Origin: CAYLNH01 sp964384625
Lineage (GTDB): Bacteria > Verrucomicrobiota > Lentisphaeria > JABSQK01
NCBI GenBank assembly: GCA_964384625.1
Contig: CAYLNH010000242.1
Coordinates: 1-11,156 of the forward strand
Direction: 5' to 3'
DNA: 11,156 nt
Shown here piece after piece: positions 1 through 7,708 of this stretch (its first letter is position 1; the number at the start of each line of letters is the position of its first letter). Made by a program: the position numbers and the translations under genes. A model generated the notes under the pieces. That model was not told the DNA's origin. It was given only the letters and a program-made list of their open reading frames with translations, and searched no databases.

Positions 1-193
1 AGCAGGATCGTGGGGCCGTCTCCTGCCCTGATGAACTCATTCACCGGGCCGACGAACGACCCGGGGTCTAGCGAAGAATGGCGCTGAATTACAACGTGTT
101 TGGGACGTTTGGCCGCCGGTGGCGGACTGGTGAACGTTCTGGCGCTATGGTGCGGCTCCTGCCAACGCCAAGGGATGACCTACAGAACTGACA

Positions 194-217
194 TGCGCCC
201 GGGGAGAAACGGGCGCA
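194..217. other. GC-rich stem-loop, possible terminator remnant
   Basis: Bases 194-201 (TGCGCCCG) pair perfectly with 210-217 (CGGGCGCA), giving an 8-bp stem with an 8-base loop GGGAGAAA. Neither strand has a run of T after the stem, so it is not a canonical intrinsic terminator. It may mark the end of a transcript entering from the left, or be a structured element of the intergenic DNA. Confidence 0.45.
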
Positions 218-287
218 GAATAACCAATAACCAACGTGCCTCGGCGTAGTACCCGAACAAAGACGGATGCTCAACCGCAGCATGTCC

Positions 288-307
288 AAGGAAGGAAGGA
301 AGGAAGG
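288..307. repeat. (AAGG)5 microsatellite
   Basis: Five perfect tandem copies of AAGG run from 288 to 307, followed by AGG. The tract lies about 120 bases upstream of the lyase start, and just upstream of the possible promoter at 363-390. Tetranucleotide tracts can vary in copy number by slipped-strand mispairing. The sequence alone does not show whether this one does. Confidence 0.85.
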
Positions 308-362
308 AGGTGAGGCAAGCTTAACGGTTTCCTGAGACGCGACAATGAAGGTGATGCGGCAA

Positions 363-390
363 TTGCATGACCGGGTGAATGTAGTACCAT
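363..390 (+). promoter_or_regulatory. Possible sigma70-like promoter of the lyase gene
   Basis: TTGCAT (363-368) and TACCAT (385-390) are separated by 16 bases and match the -35 and -10 consensus at 3 and 4 positions. A start near 396 would leave a leader of about 28 bases carrying AGAGGAG (414-420) just before the ATG at 424. The matches are weak and such pairs occur by chance. The position is the main argument. Confidence 0.3.
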
Positions 391-423
391 GGAAGGGGAA
401 CGATCTCTCAGCGAGAGGAGACC

Positions 424-2355
424 ATGCACCCGCGACTTCTTCTGCGCCGTGACCCAACCGAGGGCAGCCGCAGCATCGACGCTGTAAAGACAAGTCTGAC
501 TGGCGGCCGGACCGCCGAGATCTGGCGGGCCCTGACCGACCACGTGAACGCCGACGCCGAACGCCCGCCGTATACGCCCACGACCGTAATCCCGCATCGT
601 GCCGCGGCGCAGGCGGACGTCGGCAATCGCGACTACCGCATCGTCCACGCCGCCGCCGAACGGATCATGCGGGGTGCGCTCGTCTGGTTGCTGGCCGGCA
701 ATCAGACGGCACGCGAGAGCTGTTTGGAACAGATGCACTGCATCTTTGACGAAGCCGTCTGGCCGGACTGGCGCGATCTCGCCCACCTGCGGGCGCCGGC
801 TGATCTACGCACCGGACAGTTCCTGCGGGCGATCGGGTTCGCGTTCGACTGGCTCTCTCCGTCGCTGACGGATACGGAGCGCGACTGGATCCTGGCGGGC
901 GCCGACCGCTGCGGCATTCAGCCGTATCTGCAGAGCCTCGACGAGCACGTGTCCTGGGCGTTTGCGGACGAGCCGAACAACTGGATGACCTGCGTCGTCG
1001 GCGGCGCGGCGATTGCCGGCATGGGATTGGGCGACGCCCACCCCGCGGCCGACCGGTTGGTGGAGGAGTCCATCGGTCGCTTTGAGCAGTATCTGGACGT
1101 GCTCGGCCCGGAGGGGGAGTTCAACGAGTCCATCGGGTATGCGGCGGCCATGCGTTTCCCGATCGTGCACTTTGCGGCACTGCGCAGTTGGTCGGGCGGC
1201 GGCCAGAACCAGCTTCTGGATCCGCGCCTCTCGGCGTTCTGTGACTGGTATATGTACTTCATGCTGCCGCCGGGGGTGAACGCGGCCTTCGGCGACACAC
1301 ATCTGGGGGCGCCGCCGCAGGCATCGATGTACGCGCCGATGGCGGCGGCCACGCGCAATCCCCACTATCAATGGTTCTATGAAGCCTACGGCGCCGTCAC
1401 CGATCGCAGTGATCTCTGTCTGGAACTGATCTGCTATGATCCCGAGGTGCCGGCGGTTTCGCCGGCAGGCCGGATGCCTCGCGGCCGTGCTTATCGCGGC
1501 CATAGCGCCTGCTGGTCCAGCCGGACCAGTTGGGATGCAGACCGCGCGGCATGCGTGGTCTATGGTAAAGGCGGACACGGCCGCGAGAAACATGGCCATC
1601 ACGATGCCGGCACGATTTGTCTCGACGGCCACAACCAGCGTCTCCTCTGCGACTCCGGCAACCTGGCGTATCCGGCGGATTACTTTGGGGCCAACCGCTG
1701 CGCCTACCACAATGCCGCTGCCGCCGGTCACAACGTCCCGGTCGTCGGCGGCCGTGAAATGCGGCGCAGCCCTGAAGACGCCGCCGTCATCCTGGCCAGT
1801 CATTTTGACGACGCCCTCGGCGCCGCCTGGGCCGTGGACACGACTGCACTCTACGACGGTGTAAAGCAGGTGCGCCGCGGTGTGATTCACCTGTTGCCCG
1901 GCGTCCTGGCGGTACTCGATCATCTCTTGTTGGAGCAGGCCGAAGACGTTGCGATCCGCTGGCACACAATCAATCGCGCTGAACCCGATGCCGACGGCGC
2001 GTTCGTCGTGACGGAAAACGGCGTCACGCTGATGAGCCGAATGGTCAATCTGCAGTCGACGCCAATGGCCTGGACACGCGGTGAACAGACGTACGAGCCG
2101 CCGTACGACCGCGACCGCATCGGCCAGCCGCTGGCGGACCGGCGCGAGAGTTTCGTCCTGGCCGCGGCGACTGCGAAGCAGGTCCTGCTGTTGTCGCTTT
2201 TCAGCCTCTACAACGCCGACCTGACGCCCGCCGCCTGGCAAGGGAATGGCGCGCGCTGGCAAACAACGACGCCCGTCGGCGATGTGGTCGTGACGGTGGA
2301 CAACAATGTTCTTCGTGTTGCCGGCCCGGCGGGGGAGCTTTCTCTGGAGTTATAG
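424..2355 (+). CDS. Heparinase II/III-like polysaccharide lyase family protein
   Basis: This 643-residue protein resembles the heparinase II/III family: an alpha/alpha-toroid N-terminal half followed by a beta-sandwich, breaking uronic-acid polysaccharides by beta-elimination. It opens with MHPRLLL, like the HPRL segment that begins the mature toroid in this family. EGEFNESIGY (230-239) sits where members have a Glu/Tyr-containing catalytic segment. KHGHHDAG (389-396) matches the conserved HxHxDxG segment with the active-site/metal-site histidine. A hydrophobic strand, LLPGVLAVLDHLLL, and further beta-rich sequence follow to the C-terminus. No signal peptide is visible, so the product may stay in the cytoplasm and act on imported oligosaccharides, unless the true start lies upstream. 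AGAGGAG at 414-420 supports the ATG at 424. Substrate (heparin, alginate, other uronan) cannot be read from sequence. No polysaccharide-utilisation partner is visible in the window. Confidence 0.8.
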   Translation: MHPRLLLRRDPTEGSRSIDAVKTSLTGGRTAEIWRALTDHVNADAERPPYTPTTVIPHRAAAQADVGNRDYRIVHAAAERIMRGALVWLLAGNQTARESCLEQMHCIFDEAVWPDWRDLAHLRAPADLRTGQFLRAIGFAFDWLSPSLTDTERDWILAGADRCGIQPYLQSLDEHVSWAFADEPNNWMTCVVGGAAIAGMGLGDAHPAADRLVEESIGRFEQYLDVLGPEGEFNESIGYAAAMRFPIVHFAALRSWSGGGQNQLLDPRLSAFCDWYMYFMLPPGVNAAFGDTHLGAPPQASMYAPMAAATRNPHYQWFYEAYGAVTDRSDLCLELICYDPEVPAVSPAGRMPRGRAYRGHSACWSSRTSWDADRAACVVYGKGGHGREKHGHHDAGTICLDGHNQRLLCDSGNLAYPADYFGANRCAYHNAAAAGHNVPVVGGREMRRSPEDAAVILASHFDDALGAAWAVDTTALYDGVKQVRRGVIHLLPGVLAVLDHLLLEQAEDVAIRWHTINRAEPDADGAFVVTENGVTLMSRMVNLQSTPMAWTRGEQTYEPPYDRDRIGQPLADRRESFVLAAATAKQVLLLSLFSLYNADLTPAAWQGNGARWQTTTPVGDVVVTVDNNVLRVAGPAGELSLEL

Positions 2356-2364
2356 TTTTGCGGA

Positions 2365-2377
2365 CCCGCAATGCGGG
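2365..2377. other. Short stem-loop after the lyase stop
   Basis: CCCGC (2365-2369) pairs with GCGGG (2373-2377) across the loop AAT, ten bases after the lyase stop codon. The stem is short and no T-run follows on the + strand, so a role in termination is only possible, not shown. Confidence 0.3.
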
Positions 2378-2454
2378 CGCGGAAGGTGAGCGGCAGAACC
2401 GGGCGAACGGTGAGACGGGAGGAGCGCCGCGGGGCGGTCCCACGGGGCAGCAGG

Positions 2455-2478
2455 GTGAGTCGGTGAGTCAGTAAGTCG
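2455..2478. repeat. Three degenerate 8-bp tandem units
   Basis: GTGAGTCG, GTGAGTCA and GTAAGTCG follow one another directly at 2455, 2463 and 2471. They end about 20 bases before the MITE-like element. No function is evident. They could be an old tandem duplication in non-coding DNA. Confidence 0.6.
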
Positions 2479-2505
2479 TCGGAGATCCTGAGCGATATGA
2501 CTAAG

Positions 2506-2680
2506 GGCCTGCGCAGAAATTAGTTGGTGTTTTGCCGGGAGCAGTTTTGGCTCTCGGGCAGGCATGATTGACGATCGTAGCGAGCTACGTGAGGATTGAA
2601 TAACGAAACTGAGAGCCAAAAATGCCCCGGCCAAGTGAAACAATTGGGATACAAAGCACCAAGTTATTTTTGCGCAGGCC
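2506..2680. mobile_element. MITE-like element with CTAAG target duplication
   Basis: The outer 10 bases are perfect inverted repeats: GGCCTGCGCA at 2506-2515 and TGCGCAGGCC at 2671-2680. CTAAG lies directly outside each end (2501-2505, 2681-2685), as expected for a 5-bp target-site duplication. The similarity goes far inward. Bases 2516-2534 match the complement of 2652-2670 imperfectly, and 2534-2557 match the complement of 2609-2632 at nearly every position. Only the right arm has an extra stretch of about 18 bases. A small hairpin (CGTAG 2576-2580, CTACG 2585-2589) sits at the apex, so the whole element can fold into one long hairpin. It has no transposase gene, so it would need one in trans. 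CTAAG is close to its own complement CTTAG, so it could instead be the outermost part of the inverted repeat with one mismatch. I cannot name the parent IS family. Confidence 0.8.
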
Positions 2681-2889
2681 CTAAGGAAGAGGGACATTTT
2701 GACGGGGCGGGAGTTGCTCGCATGGAATCTCATAGACGAAAGGGACACTGCCGACAACAAGGCCGTTCCTGTCAGCCGTCAATAAGTCCATGTCCCGATC
2801 CGCGTTTCACTCACGGCAGAAACGGCGCTTGTCGCCCCGAGACGCCTATTGTGCGTATCGTCATGCGTTTGGCGTCGCAGGAAAGGAGA

Positions 2890-2922
2890 AACGCCCGACT
2901 GCGTAAATCACGGTCGGGCGTT
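2890..2922. terminator. Strong stem-loop, possible terminator on the - strand
   Basis: AACGCCCGACT (2890-2900) pairs with GGTCGGGCGTT (2912-2922): ten Watson-Crick pairs plus one T-G, with an 11-base loop. On the + strand the stem is followed by CAAGACGG, not a T-run. Read on the - strand, the stem ends in CGTT and runs on into TCTCCTTTCC, which is pyrimidine-rich. It may therefore insulate the res gene from leftward or incoming transcription. No gene on the - strand is visible for it to terminate. Confidence 0.45.
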
Positions 2923-2935
2923 CAAGACGGGATGT

Positions 2936-2951
2936 TGTGATCAGGTTCATT
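2936..2951 (+). promoter_or_regulatory. TGTGA-N6-TCATT box upstream of res
   Basis: TGTGA (2936-2940), six bases, then TCATT (2947-2951) match the CRP/FNR-type consensus TGTGA-N6-TCACA at 8 of 10 fixed positions. A similar box stands upstream of the methyltransferase (7613-7628). The two share TGTGA, a G and a T inside the spacer, TTCA, and a CA two bases further on. It lies about 45 bases upstream of the possible -35 element at 2995, a usual place for an activator. No CRP-family regulator is encoded in the window. Confidence 0.3.
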
Positions 2952-2994
2952 CAATTTGGCGGTTGATCCACCTTCCCACAAGCGGTTTCGCGAC

Positions 2995-3022
2995 TTGATA
3001 TTGAGCGTGACCGTGATAGGGT
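2995..3022 (+). promoter_or_regulatory. Possible promoter of the res-regulator operon
   Basis: TTGATA (2995-3000) matches the -35 consensus at 5 of 6 positions. TAGGGT (3017-3022) matches the -10 consensus at 3 of 6 with a 16-base spacer. It lies about 95 bases before the res ATG at 3116. The -10 element is weak and the call rests on the -35 match and position. Confidence 0.3.
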
Positions 3023-3115
3023 AGGAGCCCCGGCGAGGTATGGGCTATTGTGGTCGTCAGCCTGTCGCGTTTTCGATCCGGGAGAACAGACAACTGAGTA
3101 CGAAAGAACACGTGG

Positions 3116-6100
3116 ATGGCACAGCAGTTCTTCGAGCAACCGATTCTCAACTCGCCGTACGAGTATCCCGGTCAGCACTGGGAGCTGGATGGAGACGGCC
3201 AACCGACGAATCGGCTGATTCAGAAGCGTAGGGCTGCCGATTTTATCACCCCGATTCCACGTGCGAAGAAACGCGTCTCACCGAAGCAGCAGGACTTGGT
3301 GTTTGACGAAGGCCACGGTCTGTCATCCGCCGATCAGCAGTATGAGCTGACGTCCGTCATCAATGCCCTGCGGAACCACATCGAACAGTGGCGTGCGATT
3401 CCGAGCCCGAGCAACTGGCGGGTCACGCCGGAAACAGCTCGGCTTCTTCAGCACTGGCGCAGCTACCCCTTTCAAGGTATTCGGCCTTTCTTCTGCCAGG
3501 TCGAAGCCGCCGAGACGATCATCTGGTTGACCGAAGTCGCACCGAAGATCGGAAACACGGGGCGAGACTTCATCGACCGGCTCAAGGACGCCAACGAACA
3601 GGCCAACCCCGAGTTGTCGCGCCTGGCACTGAAGCTCGCGACGGGAGCGGGCAAGACAACGGTCATGGCGATGATCATCGCCTGGCAGACGATCAACGCC
3701 GTTCGTCGACCAAACAGCAAGAACTTCACGCGTGGTTTCCTCGTCGTTACCCCCGGCCTGACGATCCGCGACCGGCTGCGCGTGCTCAAGCCCAACGATC
3801 CCGACAGCTACTACGAAAGCCGGGAACTCGTGCCGAACGACATGTTGGGGGACCTTGAGCGGGCCAAGATCGTGATCACCAACTACCACGCCTTCAAACT
3901 TCGCGAACGCCTGGAGCTGTCGAAAGGCGGACGGTCCCTGTTGCAGGGGCGTGGGCCGGAGTTGAGCACTCTCGAAACCGAGGGGCAAATGCTGCAACGC
4001 GTGATGCCGGACCTGATGGGCATGAAGAACATCATGGTCCTCAACGACGAAGGGCACCACTGCTACCGCGAGAAGCCGGATCACGACGAGGAAGGCAAGC
4101 TCAAGGGCGACGAGCGCAAGGAAGCCGAGAAGAACACCGAAGCTGCCCGGCTGTGGATATCCGGCTTGGAGATCGCGCAACGCAAGCTGGGTGTCAAACG
4201 CGTTGTGGACCTGTCGGCCACGCCGTTCTTCCTGAGTGGCTCCGGCTATGCCGAAGGTACGCTGTTTCCTTGGACTATGTGTGACTTTTCGCTGATGGAT
4301 GCCATCGAATGCGGCATTGTCAAACTGCCCCGCGTGCCGGTTGCCGACAACATCCCCGGCGAGGAGATGCCGAAGTTCCGCAACCTGTGGGAGCACATCC
4401 GCAAGAGAATGCCGAAAAAGGGCCGGGGCAAATCAAAGAACCTGGACCCACTCAACCTGCCGGTCGAGCTTCAGACAGCCCTTGAAGCCCTCTACGGACA
4501 CTACGAGAAGACCTACGACCTGTGGCAGAAAGAAGGCATCAAGGTGCCCCCTTGCTTCATCGTGGTGTGCAACAACACGTCCACATCCAAGCTGGTCTAC
4601 GACTACATCTCCGGCTTTGAGCATCCTGAAGGTGACGACGGCGTCACCCCGCCGCCATTCCTCGGCAAGTTCGCGCTGTTCTCCAACTACGACACCCACG
4701 GCAACCCGCTGGCCCGGCCACGCACCTTGCTGATCGACAGCGAGCAGTTGGAGTCGGGCGACGCGTTGGATCGGAAATTCCGAAAAATGGCCGAAGGTGA
4801 AATCGAACGCTTTCGTCGTGAAATCGTCGAGCGTACCGGTGACCGCCGGCAGGCCGAGAACCTTACCGATCAGGACCTCCTTCGCGAAGTCATGAACACC
4901 GTCGGGAAAGAGGGCCGTTTGGGAGAATCCATCCGTTGCGTGGTTTCCGTTTCCATGTTGACCGAGGGATGGGACGCCAACAACGTCACGCACATCCTTG
5001 GCGTTCGCGCTTTCGGCACCCAACTCCTGTGCGAACAGGTGATCGGCCGTGCGCTACGGCGGCAGTCCTACGAACTCAATGAAGAGACCAACCTGTTCAA
5101 CATCGAATACGCGGACGTCCTTGGCATCCCCTTTGACTTCACCGCCAAGCCTGTACCCGCGCCGCCGCAGCCGCCACGCGAGACCATCAACGTCAAGGCG
5201 GTACGCCCTGATCGCGATCATCTCGAAATCCGCTTCCCCCGCGTCGAAGGCTACCGGGTAGAGCTGCCGGAGGAACGGCTGGCTGCCGAATTCAACGAAG
5301 ACTCCACCTTCGAGCTGACACCGGATATCGTCGGGCCATCCGTCACCCGGAACGCCGGCATTATCGGTGAAACCGTCGACTTGGACCTGAAGCACTTGGA
5401 CGACGTGCGCCAGTCCTCGCTGATCATGCACCTCACAAAGCACCTGCTCTACAAGTACTACCGTGATCCCGGCGACGAGCCCAAGCTCTACCTCTTCGGC
5501 CAGCTCAAACGCATCACCCGCCAATGGCTGGAGCAATGCCTGGTGTGCAAAGGCGGCACCTATCCCGCACAGTTGATGTACCTGGAACTGGGCGACATGG
5601 CCTGCCAGAAGATCACCGCCGCGATTACCCGGCACTTCTCCGAGACGAACGCCATCAAGGTTGTCCTTGACCCCTACAACCCCGTCGGCTCGACAAACTA
5701 CGTGAACTTCAACACGTCGAAGAAGACCCGATGGGAGACCGACGCCCAGAAATGCCACGTCAACTGGGCCATCTGCGACAGCGACTGGGAAGTCGAGCTG
5801 TGCCGCGTCGTCGAATCACACCCCCGCGTCAAGGCATACGTCAAGAACCGCAACGTCGGACTTGAGGTGCCGTACCTGTGCGGCTCCGAGCAACACCGTT
5901 ACATCCCCGATTTCGTCGTGCTCGTTGATGACGGCCACGGCGATGACGACCTCCTGCGGCTAGTTGTTGAAATCAAAGGGTATCGACGCGAGAACGCCAA
6001 GTTCAAGAAGGAAACGATAGAGACCAAATGGATTCCCGGCGTCAACAACTCAGGCAAGTTCGGGCGCTGGGCGTTTGCCGAGTTCCGTGATGTCTGGGAA

Positions 6101-6181
6101 ATCGAGTCGGAGTTCACCGCCAAACTCGAAGCCGAATTCGACCGCGTTGTTTCGAGCGCACTGGAAGGGAACGGCAGATGA
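3116..6181 (+). CDS. Type III Res-like restriction helicase-nuclease
   Basis: This 1021-residue protein should be the cutting subunit of a restriction-modification system: an SF2 helicase/translocase with a C-terminal nuclease. The opening NSPYEYP...HWELDGDGQPT is characteristic of a large family annotated as BPTD_3080-type restriction endonucleases, which supports the ATG at 3116. Helicase motifs run in order: Walker A ATGAGKTT (175-182, Lys180), motif II DEGHH (311-315), motif III SATPFF (367-372), TEGWD (616-620) and motif VI QVIGRALRR (641-649). A PD-(D/E)XK nuclease site lies near the C-terminus: PDF with Asp932, then EIK with Glu952 and Lys954. All key residues are present, so it is probably active. 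The ribosome binding site is weak. Its TGA overlaps the next gene's ATG, so the two are co-transcribed. The methyltransferase needed to protect the host follows two genes on. Cut site and recognition site cannot be read from it. Confidence 0.93.
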   Translation: MAQQFFEQPILNSPYEYPGQHWELDGDGQPTNRLIQKRRAADFITPIPRAKKRVSPKQQDLVFDEGHGLSSADQQYELTSVINALRNHIEQWRAIPSPSNWRVTPETARLLQHWRSYPFQGIRPFFCQVEAAETIIWLTEVAPKIGNTGRDFIDRLKDANEQANPELSRLALKLATGAGKTTVMAMIIAWQTINAVRRPNSKNFTRGFLVVTPGLTIRDRLRVLKPNDPDSYYESRELVPNDMLGDLERAKIVITNYHAFKLRERLELSKGGRSLLQGRGPELSTLETEGQMLQRVMPDLMGMKNIMVLNDEGHHCYREKPDHDEEGKLKGDERKEAEKNTEAARLWISGLEIAQRKLGVKRVVDLSATPFFLSGSGYAEGTLFPWTMCDFSLMDAIECGIVKLPRVPVADNIPGEEMPKFRNLWEHIRKRMPKKGRGKSKNLDPLNLPVELQTALEALYGHYEKTYDLWQKEGIKVPPCFIVVCNNTSTSKLVYDYISGFEHPEGDDGVTPPPFLGKFALFSNYDTHGNPLARPRTLLIDSEQLESGDALDRKFRKMAEGEIERFRREIVERTGDRRQAENLTDQDLLREVMNTVGKEGRLGESIRCVVSVSMLTEGWDANNVTHILGVRAFGTQLLCEQVIGRALRRQSYELNEETNLFNIEYADVLGIPFDFTAKPVPAPPQPPRETINVKAVRPDRDHLEIRFPRVEGYRVELPEERLAAEFNEDSTFELTPDIVGPSVTRNAGIIGETVDLDLKHLDDVRQSSLIMHLTKHLLYKYYRDPGDEPKLYLFGQLKRITRQWLEQCLVCKGGTYPAQLMYLELGDMACQKITAAITRHFSETNAIKVVLDPYNPVGSTNYVNFNTSKKTRWETDAQKCHVNWAICDSDWEVELCRVVESHPRVKAYVKNRNVGLEVPYLCGSEQHRYIPDFVVLVDDGHGDDDLLRLVVEIKGYRRENAKFKKETIETKWIPGVNNSGKFGRWAFAEFRDVWEIESEFTAKLEAEFDRVVSSALEGNGR

Positions 6182-7572
6182 ACGCGAATGAGCGCGGATC
6201 CGGAAAGGAACAGCAGCAGGTTGAATGGAAGGCTTCCTGGCGTGACGAGTACCTGAAATGGATCGCCGGCTTCGCCAATGCCGACGGCGGAACGCTGGTG
6301 ATCGGCAAGGACAACCATGGAAAGACCACCGGCATCCCGAACGCCTCACGCCTTCTCGAGGACATACCTAACAAGGTGCGGGACACACTGGGAATCATCG
6401 TCGATGTCGACCTTGTTGACGACGGGGGCAAGGAGTGCGTCGAGATCCGCGTTGACCCCTATCCCTATCCGGTAAGCTACAAAGGGCAATACCACTACCG
6501 CAGCGGCAGCACCAAGCAGGAACTCAAAGGAGCTGCTCTCGATCGCTTCATTCTGAGCAGACAGGGCCGACACTGGGACGGCGTGCCCGTGCCGAACGTC
6601 AACGCCGAAGACCTCGACCCCGCCGCCTTTTCCCTCTTCCGGACCATGGCCCACATGAGCGGACGAATGAAGGAAGCCGTCCTGAACGACGGCAATGAAG
6701 CTATCCTGGAGAATCTCCAGCTCACGGAAGGCAAGTACGTCAAGCGGGCGGCCGTGCTTCTCTTCCACCCGGATCCGGAGCGATACGTCCCGGGCGCCTA
6801 CGTCAAGATCGCGTTCTTCCGGACAGACGCCGACCTGAGCTACCAGGACGAAGTCCACGGCAACCTCCTCGATCAGGCCGCCCAGACCCTTGACCTCCTC
6901 CTCACGAAGTACATGAAGGCCTACATCACTTACGAGGGCCGCACCCGTGTGGAACGCTTTCTCTTCCCGCGCAATGCGCTCCGGGAGGTCCTTCTGAACG
7001 CCATTGTCCACCGCGATTACAGCACCGGCGCCCCCATCCAGATCCGCGTCTACGAAGACCGCATCCGCTTCTGGAACGACGGTCAACTACCCGAGGGCTG
7101 GACCCTGAAACGCCTGCTCGGGAAGCACAGCTCCAAGCCCTGCAACCCCCTCATCGCTCACGCCTTCTTCCGTACCGGCGACATCGAGGCCTGGGGGCGC
7201 GGCATCGACAAGATTCGCGACGCATGCCGCGAACACGGCGCCGACTTCCCCGACTTCGATGCCGAATCAGACGGTCTCTCGGTTGAGTTTCACGGTACTC
7301 CCCCGGCCGACGATGGGAGTGCGGGAGCAGGTCAAGAAACCAGGGCAGCAGAAAGGTTGGTAGAAGGGTTGGTAGAAGGGTTGGTAGAAAGCCAGAAACA
7401 GATCCTGATGCTCATCCTCGATAATCCATCGATCTCCAAGCGAGAAATGGCTGACAAGGTGGGCATCAGCACCACAGCAATCGACAAGAACCTCACCGCA
7501 CTGAAGAAGAAAGGGCTGCTTGAACGCGTTGGCCCCGACCGTGGCGGCCACTGGAAAGTAATCCGCGAATGA
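6178..7572 (+). CDS. AlbA_2 / GHKL-like / winged-helix protein
   Basis: This 464-residue protein belongs to the family often annotated as RecG-like or putative DNA-binding ATP-binding proteins. QVEWKASWRDEYLKWIAGFA (14-33) and the NADGG after it are the start of a Schlafen-type AlbA_2 domain. LREVLLNAIVHRDY (268-281), FWNDGQLPEG (298-307) and WGRGIDKI mark the C-terminal HATPase_c_4-type domain. A repeated linker GLVE-GLVE follows. The last 60 or so residues form a winged helix (ISKREMADKVGISTTAIDKN... then LERVG and HWKVI). It has no helicase motifs, so RecG would be a misnomer. AAGGGA at 6165-6170 and the ATGA overlap with res show translational coupling. It may be a transcriptional regulator of the module, or an accessory effector as seen for some AlbA_2 proteins in defence islands. 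Function is unproven. Confidence 0.88.
   Translation: MNANERGSGKEQQQVEWKASWRDEYLKWIAGFANADGGTLVIGKDNHGKTTGIPNASRLLEDIPNKVRDTLGIIVDVDLVDDGGKECVEIRVDPYPYPVSYKGQYHYRSGSTKQELKGAALDRFILSRQGRHWDGVPVPNVNAEDLDPAAFSLFRTMAHMSGRMKEAVLNDGNEAILENLQLTEGKYVKRAAVLLFHPDPERYVPGAYVKIAFFRTDADLSYQDEVHGNLLDQAAQTLDLLLTKYMKAYITYEGRTRVERFLFPRNALREVLLNAIVHRDYSTGAPIQIRVYEDRIRFWNDGQLPEGWTLKRLLGKHSSKPCNPLIAHAFFRTGDIEAWGRGIDKIRDACREHGADFPDFDAESDGLSVEFHGTPPADDGSAGAGQETRAAERLVEGLVEGLVESQKQILMLILDNPSISKREMADKVGISTTAIDKNLTALKKKGLLERVGPDRGGHWKVIRE
7354..7389 (+). repeat. In-frame 12-bp tandem repeat coding a LVEG linker
   Basis: Three units of RGGTTGGTAGAA follow each other exactly (first unit starts AGG, the others GGG). They code RLVE-GLVE-GLVE at residues 393-404, between the ATPase-like part and the winged helix. 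Twelve bases keep the frame, so gain or loss of units changes only linker length. Third-position choices are identical in each copy, so the expansion is recent or still active. The family often has short repetitive linkers here. Confidence 0.9.
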
Positions 7573-7612
7573 ACCATCCAATTCGGGCAACGCGAACTCA
7601 ATGTGACCGTTA

Positions 7613-7628
7613 TGTGACTGGCTTCACG
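7613..7628 (+). promoter_or_regulatory. CRP/FNR-like box TGTGA-N6-TCACG
   Basis: TGTGA (7613-7617), CTGGCT, TCACG (7624-7628) fits TGTGA-N6-TCACA at 9 of 10 fixed positions. A further ATGTGAC copy begins 11 bases earlier (7601), one helical turn away, and ATGTGAT recurs at 7702. The site lies just after the regulator gene and over 400 bases before the methyltransferase start. It could act on a promoter inside the leader. A related but weaker box precedes res (2936-2951). Confidence 0.35.
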
Positions 7629-7708
7629 CATTGTGCCGGAAATGCAGAACGGGCTGACGCGCAACTGCGTATTTGTAAGCATGTTAAGCTAAATTGTGCT
7701 TATGTGAT

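Larger units (their letters stand above)
1..362. other. Upstream region with no supported gene
   Basis: No reading frame here looks like a real gene. The + frame starting at base 1 is open for 28 codons and stops at 85-87, so it could be the last residues of a gene that begins before the window. The - strand is open from about base 180 to base 1 but has no convincing start codon. The two frames are antisense to each other, so at most one is real, and nothing in either is recognisable. The region also contains a GC-rich hairpin (194-217) and an AAGG microsatellite (288-307), listed separately. Confidence 0.4.
2686..3115. other. Long spacer before res with no supported gene
   Basis: No gene is supported here. 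A 48-codon open frame (2639-2785) without a usable start begins inside the mobile element. A 114-codon frame (2596-2940) starts inside the element and has no recognisable features. What can be seen is a strong stem-loop (2890-2922), a TGTGA-N6-TCA box (2936-2951) and a possible promoter (2995-3022). The spacer is long for bacterial DNA, probably because of the mobile-element insertion and decayed sequence. Confidence 0.5.

Noticed and set aside
1..180. Partial gene at the left edge on either strand
   Set aside because: Both a + tail (1-87) and a - frame (180-1) are open, but neither has recognisable sequence, and the - frame lacks a start codon. They are antisense to each other.
805..2262. 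485-codon - strand frame antisense to the lyase
   Set aside because: Long antisense frames are expected opposite GC-rich genes. The + frame has family motifs and this one has none.
2639..2785. 48-codon open frame with a protein-like stretch (RDILTGRELLAWNLIDERD)
   Set aside because: It has no usable start codon and begins inside the MITE-like element. Removing the element and one CTAAG copy in silico does not join it to an upstream frame, so an interrupted gene is not supported.
2596..2940. 114-codon + strand frame in the spacer
   Set aside because: It starts inside the MITE-like element, runs through a strong stem-loop, and has no recognisable sequence or ribosome binding site.
3323..4396. 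357-codon - strand frame antisense to res
   Set aside because: It lies opposite the conserved helicase motifs and its translation is not recognisable.
6178..7572. RecG helicase
   Set aside because: Proteins of this type are often labelled RecG-like, but no Walker A or helicase motifs are present. The domains are AlbA_2, GHKL-like ATPase and winged helix.
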